Shown in pieces: positions 63,077 through 64,000 of a stretch of 64,000 nucleotides of DNA (its first letter is position 1; every line of letters begins with the position of its first letter). The stretch spans positions 23,122,014-23,186,013 of the forward strand of contig CM055911.1 of assembly GCA_029582155.1 (NCBI GenBank). The letters are read 5' to 3'. The stretch is from Panopea generosa. Its lineage: Eukaryota > Mollusca > Bivalvia > Adapedonta > Hiatellidae. The notes under the pieces are model-generated. The model saw only the letters and a list, made by a program, of their open reading frames with translations, was not told where the DNA came from and made no database searches. The position numbers and the translations under genes were made by a program.

Positions 63077-63378
63077 AAAAACTCAGAATGTCAAGCAGTA
63101 CATGCATGATATATATATTTTAATTGATTAATAATTTTTGTATAAAAATCGCTACCTTCTTACCATGAGTTCTATGATCGTGAGAAACCAAACAAACATT
63201 ATTTTAAAGTTTATACACAAAGCGGTATTGTAGTCTTATGACATCTTTACATATTAAAAAACACCAAAACCATTTGTAAGACTCTATAGCTAATGTCCAT
63301 TATCAAAAAATATTAGTATTTTTTTCTCCAAATGTCACTTAGGAAGTGCTGGCGCTACTATCGGTTGATTGAATGACA

Positions 63379-63455
63379 ATGGCAAATGACGTCGAAAGTC
63401 AGAATTCAGAAATTGCTCGACAGCTGCAGAAAAGTTTTGTATTGGGGGATACTTG
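63379..63455 (+). CDS. Probable first coding exon of an unidentified gene
   Basis: ATG at 63379 has a strong start context (ACAATGG). It opens MANDVESQNSEIARQLQKSF then VLGDTW and runs into a perfect GTAAGT donor at 63456. An upstream in-frame ATG at 63373 directly follows a stop codon and would add two residues. The exon is acidic and helical at its start. I do not recognise the protein. Further exons are not visible and must lie past the window end. The call rests on start context, donor quality and protein-like composition. Confidence 0.4.
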
Positions 63456-63547
63456 GTAAGTGGAGTGTTCAACTTGCTTCAATATGTATTTGTATATCTA
63501 GTCTGGGTCTGTTAAATAGCAGTGTTGGGAAAACCACATTTAAGAAT

Positions 63548-63640
63548 GTTGATTGGTCAGTTTCTTTAAATTAAAGTTTGAATGGCGTCATAGTTTAGTA
63601 AGAGTTCAATTGCTATGGATTGTGGGACAGGCAAACTGAT
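63548..63640 (-). repeat. Dispersed repeat R2, fragment, reverse orientation
   Basis: Reading the minus strand: 'cctgtcccacaatccatagc+aattgaactctta' and 'gacgccattcaaacttt', matching 36,960-37,045. This copy is uninterrupted at the position where 49,852-50,465 carries the foldback element. Confidence 0.65.
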
Positions 63641-64000
63641 ATCAGATTTGCATTACTCTATATTTAACAAGAGGTTTTGTCCATACACTTTTCTTTATTT
63701 CAATTGAATAACAAAGTGAATCACTGCCAAGTCTGATTCCTATACAGTAATGAATGTGGTTTTTGATAGTTTTATCAGCTCAAATATTGGATCAAACCAG
63801 TGACTTCTTCCATAGGAAGCTTACACTTTATCCACTCTACAACCTTTCCACTTTTACAATGTATATCTAAATAAGTAATGTATACTTCCATATTTTGTAT
63901 GTATACGTACATGTTTTATATGATACATTGTATATGTAAATAAGTAATGTTTATTTCCATATTGTGTATGTATAATTACATGTTTTATATGATACAGTAT

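Overview
The window looks like nuclear DNA from a lophotrochozoan animal, most likely a bivalve mollusc. It is AT-rich, has short exons with GT...AG introns and no prokaryotic gene organisation. It is crowded with minisatellites, tRNA-derived SINEs and small inverted-repeat elements (MITEs), and some repeat types look like ones familiar from bivalve genomes. The species call is inference. I ran no database search.

Three protein-coding loci can be supported. (1) Plus strand, 5,524-15,639: nine exons holding the catalytic C-terminal part of a PFTAIRE-type cyclin-dependent kinase (CDK14/15 group). The exons with the glycine loop, the catalytic Lys and the PFTAIRE helix lie upstream of the window. 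Exon 5 as given carries one extra base near 9,321 that brings in a stop. Removing one base keeps all nine exons in one frame to the terminal stop (781 nt, i.e. 260 codons plus one base). (2) Minus strand, 57,413-31,553: a complete ten-exon gene for a 304-residue, probably secreted, cysteine-rich protein with a Thr/Pro-rich mucin-like linker. Every splice junction keeps phase and the summed coding length is exactly 305 codons including the stop. I do not recognise it by name. Its last 90 residues resemble small amidase-like (BPSL0067-type) domains, which is tentative. (3) Plus strand, 63,379-63,455: a probable first coding exon of a gene that continues beyond the window.

Layout: 0.2-2.7 kb, two minisatellite blocks; 3.4-4.0 kb, short tandem repeats; 4.2-5.3 kb, dispersed repeats; 5.5-15.6 kb, the kinase gene with minisatellites in three introns; 15.6-17.4 kb, its likely 3' UTR; 17.5-31.1 kb, intergenic DNA with MITEs, SINEs and minisatellites, including a 1.75 kb array with a 148-bp higher-order unit; 31.5-57.4 kb, the secreted-protein gene, whose introns hold piggyBac-like, hAT-like and mariner-like remnants, a long perfect palindrome and a 2.9 kb 47-bp satellite; 57.5-63.3 kb, SINEs and MITEs; 63.4 kb, the start of the third gene. 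Minisatellite arrays alone cover roughly a fifth of the window.

The genes show no operon-like or functional link. The kinase and the secreted protein are convergent neighbours about 16 kb apart. The more unusual content is the secreted protein, the kinase frame break, the duplication of the kinase's last coding segment in its 3' UTR, and several nested repeat insertions whose empty sites can be read elsewhere in the same window.
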